Position numbers and translations under genes: made by a program
Part shown: positions 7,868 through 16,182 of the stretch, in pieces
Position numbering within the stretch: the stretch's first letter is position 1
Layout: every line of letters begins with the position of its first letter
Source: Tamaricihabitans halophyticus
GTDB taxonomy: Bacteria > Actinomycetota > Actinomycetes > Mycobacteriales > Pseudonocardiaceae
Length of the DNA: 64,000 nucleotides
NCBI RefSeq assembly: GCF_004340875.1
Contig: NZ_SLXQ01000001.1
Location: forward strand, 1,178,001 to 1,242,000
Direction of reading: 5' to 3'
The notes under the pieces: generated by a model
The model's input: the letters and a program-made list of their open reading frames with translations, nothing else
Database searches by the model: none
Told to the model about the DNA's origin: nothing

Positions 7868-9246
7868 GTCGCGCGAGCTGGCGGAAGTGCGCAGTCGACC
7901 AGCACCGAGTTCAGCACGTCCGGGTAGGCACGCGCGTTCGCGGTATACAGCGGCACCGATCCGACGATCTCCCGCGCCCAGCCCGCCTCGGTCTCACTCG
8001 CGCAGATCACGACGTCTGCCTCGCGCAGTGCCTGCACCCCGCGTCGCCGCAGCATGCCGGCCTGCGCGCCGATCTCCCGCCGGCGCTTCGGCTCTTCGCA
8101 TTCCGCGAATCGACGTTCAAGTTCCTCATGCGCCAGATCGTCCACATCGAACACCCGAGCGGCCGTCGGCTGCCGGTTCGCCGCAAGAGCCAACTGGTCG
8201 TAGGCTTTCGCGCCAAATGTCACCACCACGTCGTAGCAGCCGGCGCGCTCTTTACCCCACGATTCCACGTCATCCACATGGGACACAACCTCGGTGCCCG
8301 AACCGCGCAGCGCGGCCGCACCGGCACCATCCACGGCAAGCAGGGTTACCGCCGCAGCCGGCTCAGCCGCGCGCCAAGCACTGATCGCGGCATGCAATCG
8401 GCCATCCCTCGGCGCTCGCTCGGCCAGCAGTAGCACCGAGTATGGCGCGGCGGCATCGCGCAACCAGTGCAGTCGATGCGGGTACTTCGGCGCGCCAACC
8501 GCCGGCGTCCGACGCGCGAGGTCATCAGCCCACCTCCGGCGAAACACCTTGCGGTTGATCGCGGACAACCGCTCCGCCGTGGAGGTCGAACTCGTGCCAT
8601 GCCGCACGTGCACCACGCGCGAAGCCGGCTGTAGCCATACCTGCCAACCACGCTCGCGCAACGTGAACTGCAGATCAGCGTCCTCGTAATAGGCGATGTG
8701 GTAGTCCGCGCAGAACCCGCCGACCGCGTAGAAAGCACTGCGCCGCAGCAGCAAGCAGGCGGCAGACGCGTAGTCGACCACCCGTGGGTACAGCGCTTCG
8801 GCCGATCGCTCGCCATCACCCCAGCCCCGGCTGAACCCGTCGCCGCCGATCATGCTGCCGGCTTCCTGCAGCCGGCCGTCCGGAAAGGCCATCGCGGGCG
8901 CGACGGCCGCGGCCCTCGGGTTCGCCCGCAACAGCGCGAGCAGCGGTTCCAGCCAGCCCGGTGTTACCTCAACGTCGGCATTGAGCAGGCAGATGAACTC
9001 GCCCTTTGCCCGCTGGATGCCCAGCTCACAACCGGCACCGAAGCCGAGGTTGGAGCCCATTCGCAACACGGTCGCATCGGAAAGGTTGTTGGCCAACCAT
9101 TCCCCGGAACCATCCGGTGATGCACTGTCCACAACGATCACTTCGTACGCGACCTTGGTGTGCTTGGCCACGATCGCCAAGCAGCTCGCCGCCAGTTCCC
9201 CTCGGCCATGTGTCACCAGTACGAAGCTGACGGTGCATGCGGTCAT
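7864..9246 (-). CDS. Two-domain glycosyltransferase (GT2, WbbL-like, with a C-terminal second domain)
   Basis: 460 residues. Residues ~1-270 are a rhamnosyltransferase-like GT2 domain: SFVLVTHGR, VVDSASPDGSGEWL, SNLGFGAGCELG, the DXD-equivalent LLNADVEVTPGWLEPL, and the acceptor-side YYEDADLQFTLRERGW. Residues ~290-460 look like the N-terminal half of a GT-B protein (RVFDVDDLAHEELERRF; ADVVICASETEAGWA) without a clear donor-binding half. ATG 9246 was chosen because it overlaps the upstream stop (TGATGA). Probably acts with the upstream gene on a cell-surface polysaccharide. Its TAA stop lies in the octamer array. Confidence 0.8.
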   Translation of the reverse strand: MTACTVSFVLVTHGRGELAASCLAIVAKHTKVAYEVIVVDSASPDGSGEWLANNLSDATVLRMGSNLGFGAGCELGIQRAKGEFICLLNADVEVTPGWLEPLLALLRANPRAAAVAPAMAFPDGRLQEAGSMIGGDGFSRGWGDGERSAEALYPRVVDYASAACLLLRRSAFYAVGGFCADYHIAYYEDADLQFTLRERGWQVWLQPASRVVHVRHGTSSTSTAERLSAINRKVFRRRWADDLARRTPAVGAPKYPHRLHWLRDAAAPYSVLLLAERAPRDGRLHAAISAWRAAEPAAAVTLLAVDGAGAAALRGSGTEVVSHVDDVESWGKERAGCYDVVVTFGAKAYDQLALAANRQPTAARVFDVDDLAHEELERRFAECEEPKRRREIGAQAGMLRRRGVQALREADVVICASETEAGWAREIVGSVPLYTANARAYPDVLNSVLVDCALPPARAT

Positions 9247-10670
9247 CAGCGACCGAGCCTTCCGTAGATGCCGCGCAGCGGCGTCGTCCAGCGATACAGC
9301 TTGGTGTTCCGCAACGCTTCCAGCTCCGCACGGCACTCCGCGAGTTCGGCAACGGTGGCGTTATGCCGATCGGCGAGCGCACCGTGCAGCTCGCGTTCCA
9401 GTTCGAGCTCCGCGCGCAGCTCCCGCGAGCCACCCCCGCCGGATTCCACCAGTTGCTCCACCAACGTCTGGCGCTCGGCATGCAACCGCTGCCGCAGCCG
9501 ATCGTGCGCCGCACGCAGGGCCGCGTTCTCCGCCGCGAGTGCCGCGTTCCGGCGTTCGGTGCCGTTATCCCTCGATTCCGCATGCCCGGCGATCGCGTCG
9601 AACTCGGCGGCGAGCGAACCGACAGCCGAGGCCAGCCACACCGGTTCGGCGTGCCGGCTGAACACGGTTGGCAGTTCGGCAAGGCTCGCGGCGAACTGTT
9701 CCGGAGCGCCGAACTCCCGGACCGCGGCGGTCTGCGTACCCGTGACATCGCAGAAGGCCCAGTCCACGCCGAATGCGGTGGCCACTGCCGCACCGTGCTC
9801 GTCGGTGGGCAACGCGGCTCGGGCGCCCGCGATGATCGCGAGCCGGTCTTCGAGTACGAGTTCAGCGGGCGCCGGATACCAACCGGGCGGCGGTGCGGTA
9901 GTCCGGCCATCCGGCAACAGCACGATGTGCTCAACGCCGAGGCGCTTCGCCGTGTGGTTGGCCGCTGTCGCCATCCGGTCCAGGTCGGGCAACAACGCGC
10001 CGGCGAGCTGCACGACGAGATAGGCGCCCTCCTCGGGAAGCACACCCAGTTGCCGCAGCGCGGCCTGCCGCTGGGCCAGTACCGCGGAATCCACCAGGTG
10101 CTCAGCGAGCAAACCGGGATGTGGGACCACATTGGCCGATACGCCGTGCTCGGCGAGCAGTTCGGCCGACCGGGCATCCCTTGTGGACACTAACGGCTGG
10201 GTGCGCAACAGCCCGGCAAGCTCCGACGGGACTGGATCAGTGACCCGCACCGCAGGGGCGAGTAACGCGTGCTGCCGTAGGCCCGCCGAGTAAAACCGGC
10301 TGGCGCTGCTCGGCCCGTAGCTCAGCGCGCTACCAAGCGGGAAGGCCGGGTTGTACACGCTCAGTCGGTATTCCTGCCCGACCCGGGTCAGCCGCTGGTC
10401 GTGGTAGTCACCGAGTGGTTCCACCACCAAGCCACCATCGGTACACAGTGGACGATCCCAGCCGGCCGGCGCGAGATGGCCGATCCGCCAGCCGGGTAAC
10501 CGGGCGGCGAGCTCGGTGTCGAATATCCGAGCGAACAGCTGGTCACCGAGTCCGGGCAGGTCTGCGCTGCCCCACAACGCGAGGGCGGGTTCGGCTGGCA
10601 CGGCACCGAGCCTACCCAGGAAGCGGTGCACCGCGCGGCATGTATCCCCAACCGCTGGTCTGACCCACAC
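9246..10670 (-). CDS. Polysaccharide pyruvyl transferase-like protein with coiled-coil tail
   Basis: 474 residues. Residues ~30-330 resemble CsaB-type pyruvyl transferases (LWGSADLPGLGDQLFARI at the start; VSTRDARSAELLAEHGV followed by a HPGLL strand). Residues ~375-455 are a Glu/Ala/Arg coiled coil. The end, TKLYRWTTPLRGIYGRLGR, matches the short basic tail (TKxxRxTxPLR) common at the ends of actinobacterial surface-polysaccharide glycosyltransferases, supporting joint action with the overlapping GT2 gene. The start is uncertain: a GTG about 24 codons in is also possible. Function is inferred from weak similarity. Confidence 0.62.
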   Translation of the reverse strand: MWVRPAVGDTCRAVHRFLGRLGAVPAEPALALWGSADLPGLGDQLFARIFDTELAARLPGWRIGHLAPAGWDRPLCTDGGLVVEPLGDYHDQRLTRVGQEYRLSVYNPAFPLGSALSYGPSSASRFYSAGLRQHALLAPAVRVTDPVPSELAGLLRTQPLVSTRDARSAELLAEHGVSANVVPHPGLLAEHLVDSAVLAQRQAALRQLGVLPEEGAYLVVQLAGALLPDLDRMATAANHTAKRLGVEHIVLLPDGRTTAPPPGWYPAPAELVLEDRLAIIAGARAALPTDEHGAAVATAFGVDWAFCDVTGTQTAAVREFGAPEQFAASLAELPTVFSRHAEPVWLASAVGSLAAEFDAIAGHAESRDNGTERRNAALAAENAALRAAHDRLRQRLHAERQTLVEQLVESGGGGSRELRAELELERELHGALADRHNATVAELAECRAELEALRNTKLYRWTTPLRGIYGRLGR

Positions 10671-10758
10671 GGGTGAAGCTCATCGACGCCCGGGCGCGGC
10701 GGCTCGTTTCGGTGTGCCAGTGCGCGCACGATCGGTCTCGCTACGAATGGAGGTAGCC

Positions 10759-10917
10759 ATGTGGTTGCAGGTCAGCATCGTCGCTGTCCTCGCGGTGTTC
10801 TTCGTTGCGCGGCTGATAATCGTGCTAGGTGACCGCCCAACCATCCGCGAGCCGCAGCGCCAGAACGATCCGTCGCTGGTCCGCCCGCCGAGGGTTGATT
10901 CGCCTCCCCACCAGTAA
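10759..10917 (+). CDS. Small single-pass membrane protein
   Basis: 52 residues from ATG 10759, preceded by GGAGG. Residues 3-24 (LQVSIVAVLAVFFVARLIIV) form one transmembrane helix; the remainder is a short Pro/Arg-rich soluble tail. No motif recognised. It ends one base before the convergent oxidoreductase stop. Confidence 0.6.
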   Translation: MWLQVSIVAVLAVFFVARLIIVLGDRPTIREPQRQNDPSLVRPPRVDSPPHQ

Positions 10918-10918
10918 T

Positions 10919-13036
10919 TCAGGAGCGCACGGGCGCCTTGAGCCGGACGCGCGCCCCGGACAGCGCGCTGGTGCCGCTCAACCCGTCCACCCTGGTCTCC
11001 TCGACGAGGTCATTGATACTGACGCCGGGCTGGGTCGCCGCGACCCGCAGTCGGGTACCCGCGCGGCCGTGTCCCCAACCGTGCGGCAGGCTGACCACGC
11101 CCGGCATGATCGTCTCGGTTATCTCCACCGGGACCGATACGGTGCCCACCGTTGAGGACAGCTCAACGAGGTCACCGTCGGCAAGGCCGGGCGCATCAGC
11201 CGGGTTGATCAGCAGGGTGCAGCGCGGTTTGCCCTTCACCAGGCGTGGACTGTTGTGCAGCCAGGAATTGGCACTGCGCAGCTGCCGCCGCCCGATCAGC
11301 ACCAGGTCCGGGGTCTGCGGTGTGGCCATCCGGGCACGCAGCCGGGCAAGGTCGGCCAGATACTCAGCGGGCGCGAGGTGCACCCGGCGGTCCGCCGTCG
11401 CCAGCCGATCGGGCAGCCGGGGTTGCAGTGGACCAAGGTCGATCCCGTGCGGCTGATCGCGCACTTCGCGTAGCGAGAGCCGGTATGGCCCGGTGCGCAA
11501 GCCCAGGTCAACCATGCGTTCCGGGGAAGCGAACCGCTCCATCGCGCCGCCGAGCGCGCGCCGGAACGCCGCGCTGCGTGGGCCGCGTAGCCGAAGCATC
11601 AGGCCGAGCAGGATCTGCCAGTCGTGGCGCTGGTCGGGCCCTGGCTGGAACACCGGCGCGTGGTACTTGGCGGTGTTCCGCACGTTGGTGTGACTGAGCG
11701 CCGCATTGAAATAGCTGCGTTCCAGCGGGCTCACCGGCGGCAGCAGCACATGGGCGAACCGGGTCGTCTCGTTGAGGTAACCGTCGATGGACACCATGAA
11801 GTCGAGCCCCGCGAGCGCCTTCTCCAGCCGCGGACCGTTCGGGCTGGACAACACCGGGTTGCCCGCGGAGGTGAGCAGTGCCCTGACCTGACCGGTACCC
11901 GGGGTGTCGATCTCCTCGGCGAGCGCGGCGACGGGACTTTCCCCGCCGAATTCCGGATAGCCGCTGACCCTGGTGTGCCAGCTGGCGAAGCTGCCGGCAT
12001 GCCCAATCCGCTTGGTCAGCGGGATCGCGTCCAGTGCTGGGGTGGTGAACATTGCCCCGCCCGGCTCATCCAGATGTCCGGTCAGCACGTTCACCACGTT
12101 GACCAGCCAGGCGGCCAGCCCACCGAATTCCTGAGTGCAGATGCCGATCCGGCCATACAGCACGGCACGCGGGGTGTGGGCGAGTTGCCTGGCCAGCTCG
12201 CGGGTGACCGGGGCGGCTATGCCGGTGCTCGCGGCGGTGACCTCCGGTGGGAAATCCAGCGCGGCCGTGCGCAGCTCCGCGGTCCCGGTCAGGTGGTCGG
12301 CCAGCCGGCCGGGACGCACCAGATCCTCGGCGAACAGGGTGTGCACGATGGAAAGCAGGAGCAATGCATCGGTGCCTGGGCGGATGAAGTGGTGCTCGTC
12401 CGCCCGCTGGGCGGTCTCGGTACGGCGCGGGTCGACAACGACGACCTTGCCGCCCCTCGCCCGGATGGCTTTCAGCCGGGCGCGCATATTCGGCGCGGTC
12501 ATCAGACTGCCGTTGGAGACCTCGGGGTTACCGCCGAGGCAGACGAACAGATCGGTGCGATCCACGTCCGGGATGGGAAACAGCAGCTGGTGGCCGAACA
12601 TCAGCAGGCCGGCGAGCATATGCGGCAGCTGGTCCACCGAGGTTGCCGAGTACAGATTGCGGGTGCCCAAGCTGCGCAGGAACATCTGCCCGTAGATCAG
12701 CAGACCGAGGTTATGCACGGACGGGTTGCCCTGGTAGACACCGAGCGCGTCCTTACCGTGGTTCTTGCGGGCCGCACGCAAACCGCTTGCCGCGACGTTC
12801 AGCGCGGTGTCCCAGTCGGTTTCCCGCCAGTGCTCGCCTCGGCGAATCATCGGCCGACGAATCCGGTCCGGGTCGTGGTGCAGATCCGCGAGCGCGGTCC
12901 CTTTCGGGCACAGATAACCGCGGCTGAGCGGGTCGTGTTCATCACCGCGAATATCGGTGACCAAGTCTTCTTCAGTAGTCACCGTGAGACCACAGCTCGC
13001 TTCGCACAACACGCAGGTCTGGTTATGCACCGGCAT
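10919..13036 (-). CDS. Molybdopterin-dependent oxidoreductase (formate dehydrogenase / DMSO reductase family)
   Basis: 705 residues from ATG 13036 (AAAGGTGG upstream). The N-terminal [4Fe-4S] ligands are C8, C11, C15 and C43 (CVLCEASC, then CPKGTA). Pterin-binding blocks follow: GGNPEVSNGS, VVDPRRTETAQRADEH, and the C-terminal molydopterin-dinucleotide domain with LPHGWGHG and NDLVEETRVDGLSGT. The catalytic metal ligand cannot be assigned safely. No electron-transfer subunit, chaperone or Tat signal is adjacent, so this is a stand-alone cytoplasmic enzyme whose substrate and electron partner are unknown. Confidence 0.85.
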   Translation of the reverse strand: MPVHNQTCVLCEASCGLTVTTEEDLVTDIRGDEHDPLSRGYLCPKGTALADLHHDPDRIRRPMIRRGEHWRETDWDTALNVAASGLRAARKNHGKDALGVYQGNPSVHNLGLLIYGQMFLRSLGTRNLYSATSVDQLPHMLAGLLMFGHQLLFPIPDVDRTDLFVCLGGNPEVSNGSLMTAPNMRARLKAIRARGGKVVVVDPRRTETAQRADEHHFIRPGTDALLLLSIVHTLFAEDLVRPGRLADHLTGTAELRTAALDFPPEVTAASTGIAAPVTRELARQLAHTPRAVLYGRIGICTQEFGGLAAWLVNVVNVLTGHLDEPGGAMFTTPALDAIPLTKRIGHAGSFASWHTRVSGYPEFGGESPVAALAEEIDTPGTGQVRALLTSAGNPVLSSPNGPRLEKALAGLDFMVSIDGYLNETTRFAHVLLPPVSPLERSYFNAALSHTNVRNTAKYHAPVFQPGPDQRHDWQILLGLMLRLRGPRSAAFRRALGGAMERFASPERMVDLGLRTGPYRLSLREVRDQPHGIDLGPLQPRLPDRLATADRRVHLAPAEYLADLARLRARMATPQTPDLVLIGRRQLRSANSWLHNSPRLVKGKPRCTLLINPADAPGLADGDLVELSSTVGTVSVPVEITETIMPGVVSLPHGWGHGRAGTRLRVAATQPGVSINDLVEETRVDGLSGTSALSGARVRLKAPVRS

Positions 13037-13062
13037 GGTTGCCACCACCTTTGGTCGCGATC

Positions 13063-13077
13063 CATACCAACGGTATG
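13063..13077. promoter_or_regulatory. Palindrome CATACC-N3-GGTATG upstream of the oxidoreductase
   Basis: A perfect 6-bp dyad 26 bases upstream of the ATG at 13036, of the kind bound by TetR repressors. No TetR gene is adjacent, so the regulator would act in trans. Confidence 0.4.
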
Positions 13078-13125
13078 TATCTAACGCGGCGAAGGCAAGG
13101 TGCTTGTGCCCCGGTCGTCGAGCGG

Positions 13126-14106
13126 TCAGGCCTCAGGCAACTGCGGCCAGACCTGTTCGGCCAGCGCGATCGCTACCTTGCACGGGTTCTGACCCGCGCC
13201 CGGCAATGCGGTGCGGACGATGGCAAGCTCCGACGTGTCCTCCTCGCCCAGCGTGAACTGACCACGCTCGGCGTACACCGCGCAGGTGCCCACCGTCGAG
13301 GCTTTGGTCTCCACCACGGTGCTGGGTAGGCCGGCGATCTCCCGGTTCGTGCCCTGCTGTGCGGCGCCAACGCTGAACTCGACGGTGGCCGTCGGGTTGT
13401 CCCCGCCAGGTTCGCCCCATCGGCAGCGGCGTTCGGCCGGATACACCTGGCTGGGTTCGGCCGAGACGTCGAGCTGGTCGGTCACCTGTTTGCCGGAAAG
13501 CATCGAGCAGGCGGACAGGGAAGCGAGCGAGCCGGGCGGTAGATCCCAGCTTTGCGCTTGATCCGCCTGCGTCGCATGGAAAATGCCGGTCGCGGCGGTA
13601 TCGGCTACCCCGCACAGCTGGTCTTTGGCGATCTTGCCGCTTGGCGCGGTCGTCTCGACGTCGACCGTGATGTTGTCCGCGAACACCACGTGGTTCAGGC
13701 AGCTCGTATCACTGGTTTCGGTGCGCAGTACCTTGCTTCCCCTGCCGAGATCGCCGACTTCGGTTTGCTCGCCGGACAACGAATCCGCCCGCTGCAGTAA
13801 CCCGAAGGCAACTTCGATGTTGGTGTCCTCGACCAGCACCGCGAGGGCGCACTCGTCGAAGGACGGCCTGGGCAGCTCTTGGGTTTCCCCGTGCGCGGCA
13901 AAGACATTGCCACCGAGCAGGCTGCACGGATCGAGGGCGCGGAACTGGCCGAAGGCCTCCGCGGCGTTGAGCGGCTCGGCTCGCGTCGTCTGCTCGCCGG
14001 CGGTGCCCTCGTCGGATTCGGTCGCGCAGGCGCCGAGCGCCAACAGTGCGATAGCGGCGAGCGCCGCGCCGGTCCGACGAAGCACCGTGGAATCCCTGCC
14101 CGCCAT
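13126..14106 (-). CDS. DUF3558-like lipoprotein with a duplicated domain
   Basis: 326 residues from ATG 14106 (GAGGAGG upstream). Signal peptide with lipobox LALGAC. The DUF3558 signature appears twice: LDPCSLLGG followed by FDECALAV, then LSACSMLSG followed by RRCRWGEPG. Ordinary DUF3558 lipoproteins (~190 residues) carry it once, so this appears to be an internal duplication. Located on the outer face of the membrane; the role of the family is unknown. Confidence 0.75.
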   Translation of the reverse strand: MAGRDSTVLRRTGAALAAIALLALGACATESDEGTAGEQTTRAEPLNAAEAFGQFRALDPCSLLGGNVFAAHGETQELPRPSFDECALAVLVEDTNIEVAFGLLQRADSLSGEQTEVGDLGRGSKVLRTETSDTSCLNHVVFADNITVDVETTAPSGKIAKDQLCGVADTAATGIFHATQADQAQSWDLPPGSLASLSACSMLSGKQVTDQLDVSAEPSQVYPAERRCRWGEPGGDNPTATVEFSVGAAQQGTNREIAGLPSTVVETKASTVGTCAVYAERGQFTLGEEDTSELAIVRTALPGAGQNPCKVAIALAEQVWPQLPEA

Positions 14107-14177
14107 ATCCACCCTCCTCGGGTTGCCTCGGGCAGGAGACTAGCGCACCTTCACCTGCGTTCAACGGCGCGCAAAAA

Positions 14178-14216
14178 GAGCGGGCACCTCATTCACGCAT
14201 GAGGAAACCCGCTCTG
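14178..14216 (-). terminator. Intrinsic terminator (minus strand)
   Basis: Arms AGAGCGGG (14178-14185) and CCCGCTCT (14209-14216), with an inner CCTCAT/ATGAGG stem. Read on the minus strand the hairpin is followed by five T residues, so it ends transcripts coming from the small gene at 14327-14440 and the genes upstream of it. Confidence 0.75.
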
Positions 14217-14240
14217 TTTGGTAAGTCTTATCCGAGAAAC

Positions 14241-14269
14241 GCAGGGTGCGAGGGGACCGCGCACCCTGC
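14241..14269. other. Stem-loop GCAGGGTGCG shared with the locus at 15801
   Basis: A perfect 10-bp stem, GCAGGGTGCG with CGCACCCTGC, and a 9-base loop. The same arm occurs in the terminator at 15801-15826. Both lie just downstream of the two paralogous small genes. Confidence 0.55.
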
Positions 14270-14326
14270 TACCAGGACCACTCGTCTGGTGGCACCCGCT
14301 ACCTACCGGCTCGAACGACAGCTACG

Positions 14327-14440
14327 TCACTTGGACGCGTGCTGGCGCTCCCCCCGGTGCGGAGCGTACCCACGGCCGACGTCGTGAGCCCGGTTTAGAT
14401 CGGACGTGAACAACGAAATCGACTTGATCAGCTTACGCAC
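14327..14440 (-). CDS. Small basic protein, 37 residues (paralogue of 15907-16029)
   Basis: Starts at GTG 14440, with GAGG motifs just upstream. The peptide begins MRKLIKS and contains DLNRAHDVGRGYAPHRGER, nearly the same as DLNRAHDVARGFAPYRAER in the other small gene. Both have the same start (MRK-hydrophobic), a similar length and a matching hairpin downstream. Conservation at protein level, with silent and conservative changes, supports a real gene. Function unknown; the amphipathic N-terminus followed by a basic tail would fit binding to a membrane, RNA or a protein. Confidence 0.6.
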   Translation of the reverse strand: MRKLIKSISLFTSDLNRAHDVGRGYAPHRGERQHASK

Positions 14441-14603
14441 GATCCTCACCTCACTTCATCCGCACCTAACGAGAATCCCCATCCTGACAGGGGTCTCGCC
14501 CCGTACATCGCTACACGGCTTCGCGGTGTTCCAGCGTTACGCCAATGTGGACCGTGTTCTATGTCACGACCATTCGGGTGGCGGATAACGGAAGCAGCGG
14601 TGG

Positions 14604-15188
14604 CTAGCCACCGCCCTTCGGCAACTGCGACTCGAAGATCTTGGCGTACTGCTCGACGAGCTCGTCCTGCTGCTCGCCACTGTCAGCGCCGGTGACGATA
14701 ACGTCGACCCGCGAGGAATCCGTAATCGTCAACGCAACCACCGAACTTGAGCCACCTATCGCCTGAAACTTCACACCCTCATGATTGCCCACCGTCGTCG
14801 GCACCGGCTCGTCATCAGCATTCGGGATCTCAGCAACACCCACGTCATCCCAGTAGGCCACACCAACGAGGTACCCGCCACCGGCCTGTTTCGTCCTCCA
14901 GCGACAGTTCGGCCGCTCCGACACATCACCATCCGCCGGCTGGCCTGCCTTCAAACCAAGTTGATCAAGCTCTCCCTCAGACAACAGTGAGCAATAATCA
15001 AGCTCCGCCAACTGATCACTACCGGAGTTGGACTCCGACGGCGCCGGCGTAGTCGACGAACCCGGCCCCTGCGTCGCCGTATCGCCCGCACTCGCCTGAC
15101 CCGGCGTCTGCTCCGCACAACCAGCCAAGCCCAAAGCAGCGACCACCAACATCGGTAGCCACAGTCGGCTGCAACGAACCCTGCTCAT
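14604..15188 (-). CDS. DUF3558-family lipoprotein
   Basis: 194 residues. Signal peptide with lipobox LGLAGC, a Ser/Thr/Pro-rich linker (residues ~28-58), then a DUF3558 domain with LDYCSLLSEGELDQLGL and the second cysteine in RPNCRWRTK. It starts 6 bases after the stop of the acidic helical protein at 15195, so the two are one transcript. Exposed on the outer membrane face; the family's biochemical role is unknown. Confidence 0.82.
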   Translation of the reverse strand: MSRVRCSRLWLPMLVVAALGLAGCAEQTPGQASAGDTATQGPGSSTTPAPSESNSGSDQLAELDYCSLLSEGELDQLGLKAGQPADGDVSERPNCRWRTKQAGGGYLVGVAYWDDVGVAEIPNADDEPVPTTVGNHEGVKFQAIGGSSSVVALTITDSSRVDVIVTGADSGEQQDELVEQYAKIFESQLPKGGG

Positions 15189-15194
15189 CTGCGG

Positions 15195-15629
15195 CTAGAC
15201 CTCCTGGTCACCAAGGCCCTGGGCGTTGTCACTATCCGAACTCTGATAGTTCTCCATCGCCTTCTTGATCGCCTCCCGCGCCTGCGGAATCACCTTCTCA
15301 CGAAACTCCTGGATGTTCGGCAGGAACGACTGCTCCGTGCCGATCGCCGTCTCTTGCATAAACGGCTTGATCACCTTCGCCACCGGCGTATCCCCGATCG
15401 GCGGCTCCCCGGTGATCAAGTAGACATCCTGAAGCGCCTCATCCAACCCCGCTTCTATCCGGTCGAGGGCGTTGATCAGCGCCTGGCCGCCGGTCTCATT
15501 GACCGCGAACTTGCCCTCCGCAGCATCCCGAGCGAAGCTCTGCGTGCTCGAGACGATGTCGTTGATGTTCTGCATGGCCTCGGCCTTGTCTCCCGACTCG
15601 GCCGCGCCACCAGTGCCTGGCGTCGTCAT
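15195..15629 (-). CDS. Acidic helical protein preceding the DUF3558 lipoprotein
   Basis: 144 residues from ATG 15629, preceded by GGGGAGGGG. Predominantly helical and acidic, with no signal peptide: MQNINDIVSSTQSFARDAAE, then ALINALDRIEAGLDEALQD, then FREKVIPQAREAIKKAMENY. Size and helix content resemble ESX-type (WXG100-like) substrates often found beside DUF3558 lipoproteins, but no WXG motif is present, so this is only a comparison. The frame extends upstream, but the strong ribosome binding site fixes the start. Confidence 0.72.
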   Translation of the reverse strand: MTTPGTGGAAESGDKAEAMQNINDIVSSTQSFARDAAEGKFAVNETGGQALINALDRIEAGLDEALQDVYLITGEPPIGDTPVAKVIKPFMQETAIGTEQSFLPNIQEFREKVIPQAREAIKKAMENYQSSDSDNAQGLGDQEV

Positions 15630-15794
15630 CGCCCCTCCCCAGTCGGTCAACTCAGTGTATTCAGAACATCTCAATGAGTAATGTTCGCAGGCTGCTACAC
15701 CCGGTCGTCGATGGGGAGCCTTTGACGGCACGGTCAACGCACGCTCACTCGCGTGGGCTAGACGCGGGAGCGGCAGACAATGTGAATGAGACAC

Positions 15795-15832
15795 AAAAAA
15801 GCAGGGCGCGAATTCTCGCACCCTGCGCAATT
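15795..15832. terminator. Bidirectional intrinsic terminator
   Basis: GCAGGGCGCG (15801-15810) pairs with CGCACCCTGC (15817-15826), one mismatch, flanked by an A-run on the left and a T-run (15831-15836) on the right. It works as a terminator on the minus strand after the small gene at 15907 and has a T-run for the plus strand too. Confidence 0.75.
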
Positions 15833-15906
15833 TTTTGCTTTCGAATCGAAAGTTAACGCCTAATGGCTAGACGGGGAACTTCGTTCGAATCGTCGTCGGG
15901 AACCGG

Positions 15907-16029
15907 TCAGCAACGCGAGTTGCGAGCGCTAGCGCGCTCCGCACGATACGGAGCGAACCCGCGAGCCACATCGTGTGCCCGGTTCAAGTCGCGTGTGAAC
16001 CCGTTGATGGCGCGAATCATCTTCCGCAC
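15907..16029 (-). CDS. Small basic protein, 40 residues (paralogue of 14327-14440)
   Basis: From GTG 16029. The peptide begins MRKMIRAINGFTR and contains DLNRAHDVARGFAPYRAER, almost identical to the other small gene. The frame runs further upstream, but the paralogue starts at the equivalent codon, which decides the start. It lies downstream of the XRE-DUF397 pair on the same strand and is followed by the terminator at 15795. Function unknown. Confidence 0.6.
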   Translation of the reverse strand: MRKMIRAINGFTRDLNRAHDVARGFAPYRAERASARNSRC

Positions 16030-16182
16030 GGCCAGTTCTCTCTTTCTCCCGCAGCTGGTCGAGATCCTCATTGTTTGGATCTCACTACCTATATCGCCGG
16101 GGCACCCCGGAATGTTCCAGGTCAGCGCGGTCATCCGCGTCACACTCGAATGCGCAGTTGATCTAGAAAAACGTGTGCGCGG

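Noticed and set aside
11624-13084. 486-codon open frame on the plus strand
   Set aside because: Antisense to the molybdopterin oxidoreductase, which has clear Fe-S and pterin motifs.
15195-15629. WXG100 ESX substrate
   Set aside because: Helical and of suitable context, but no WXG motif; left as unknown helical protein.
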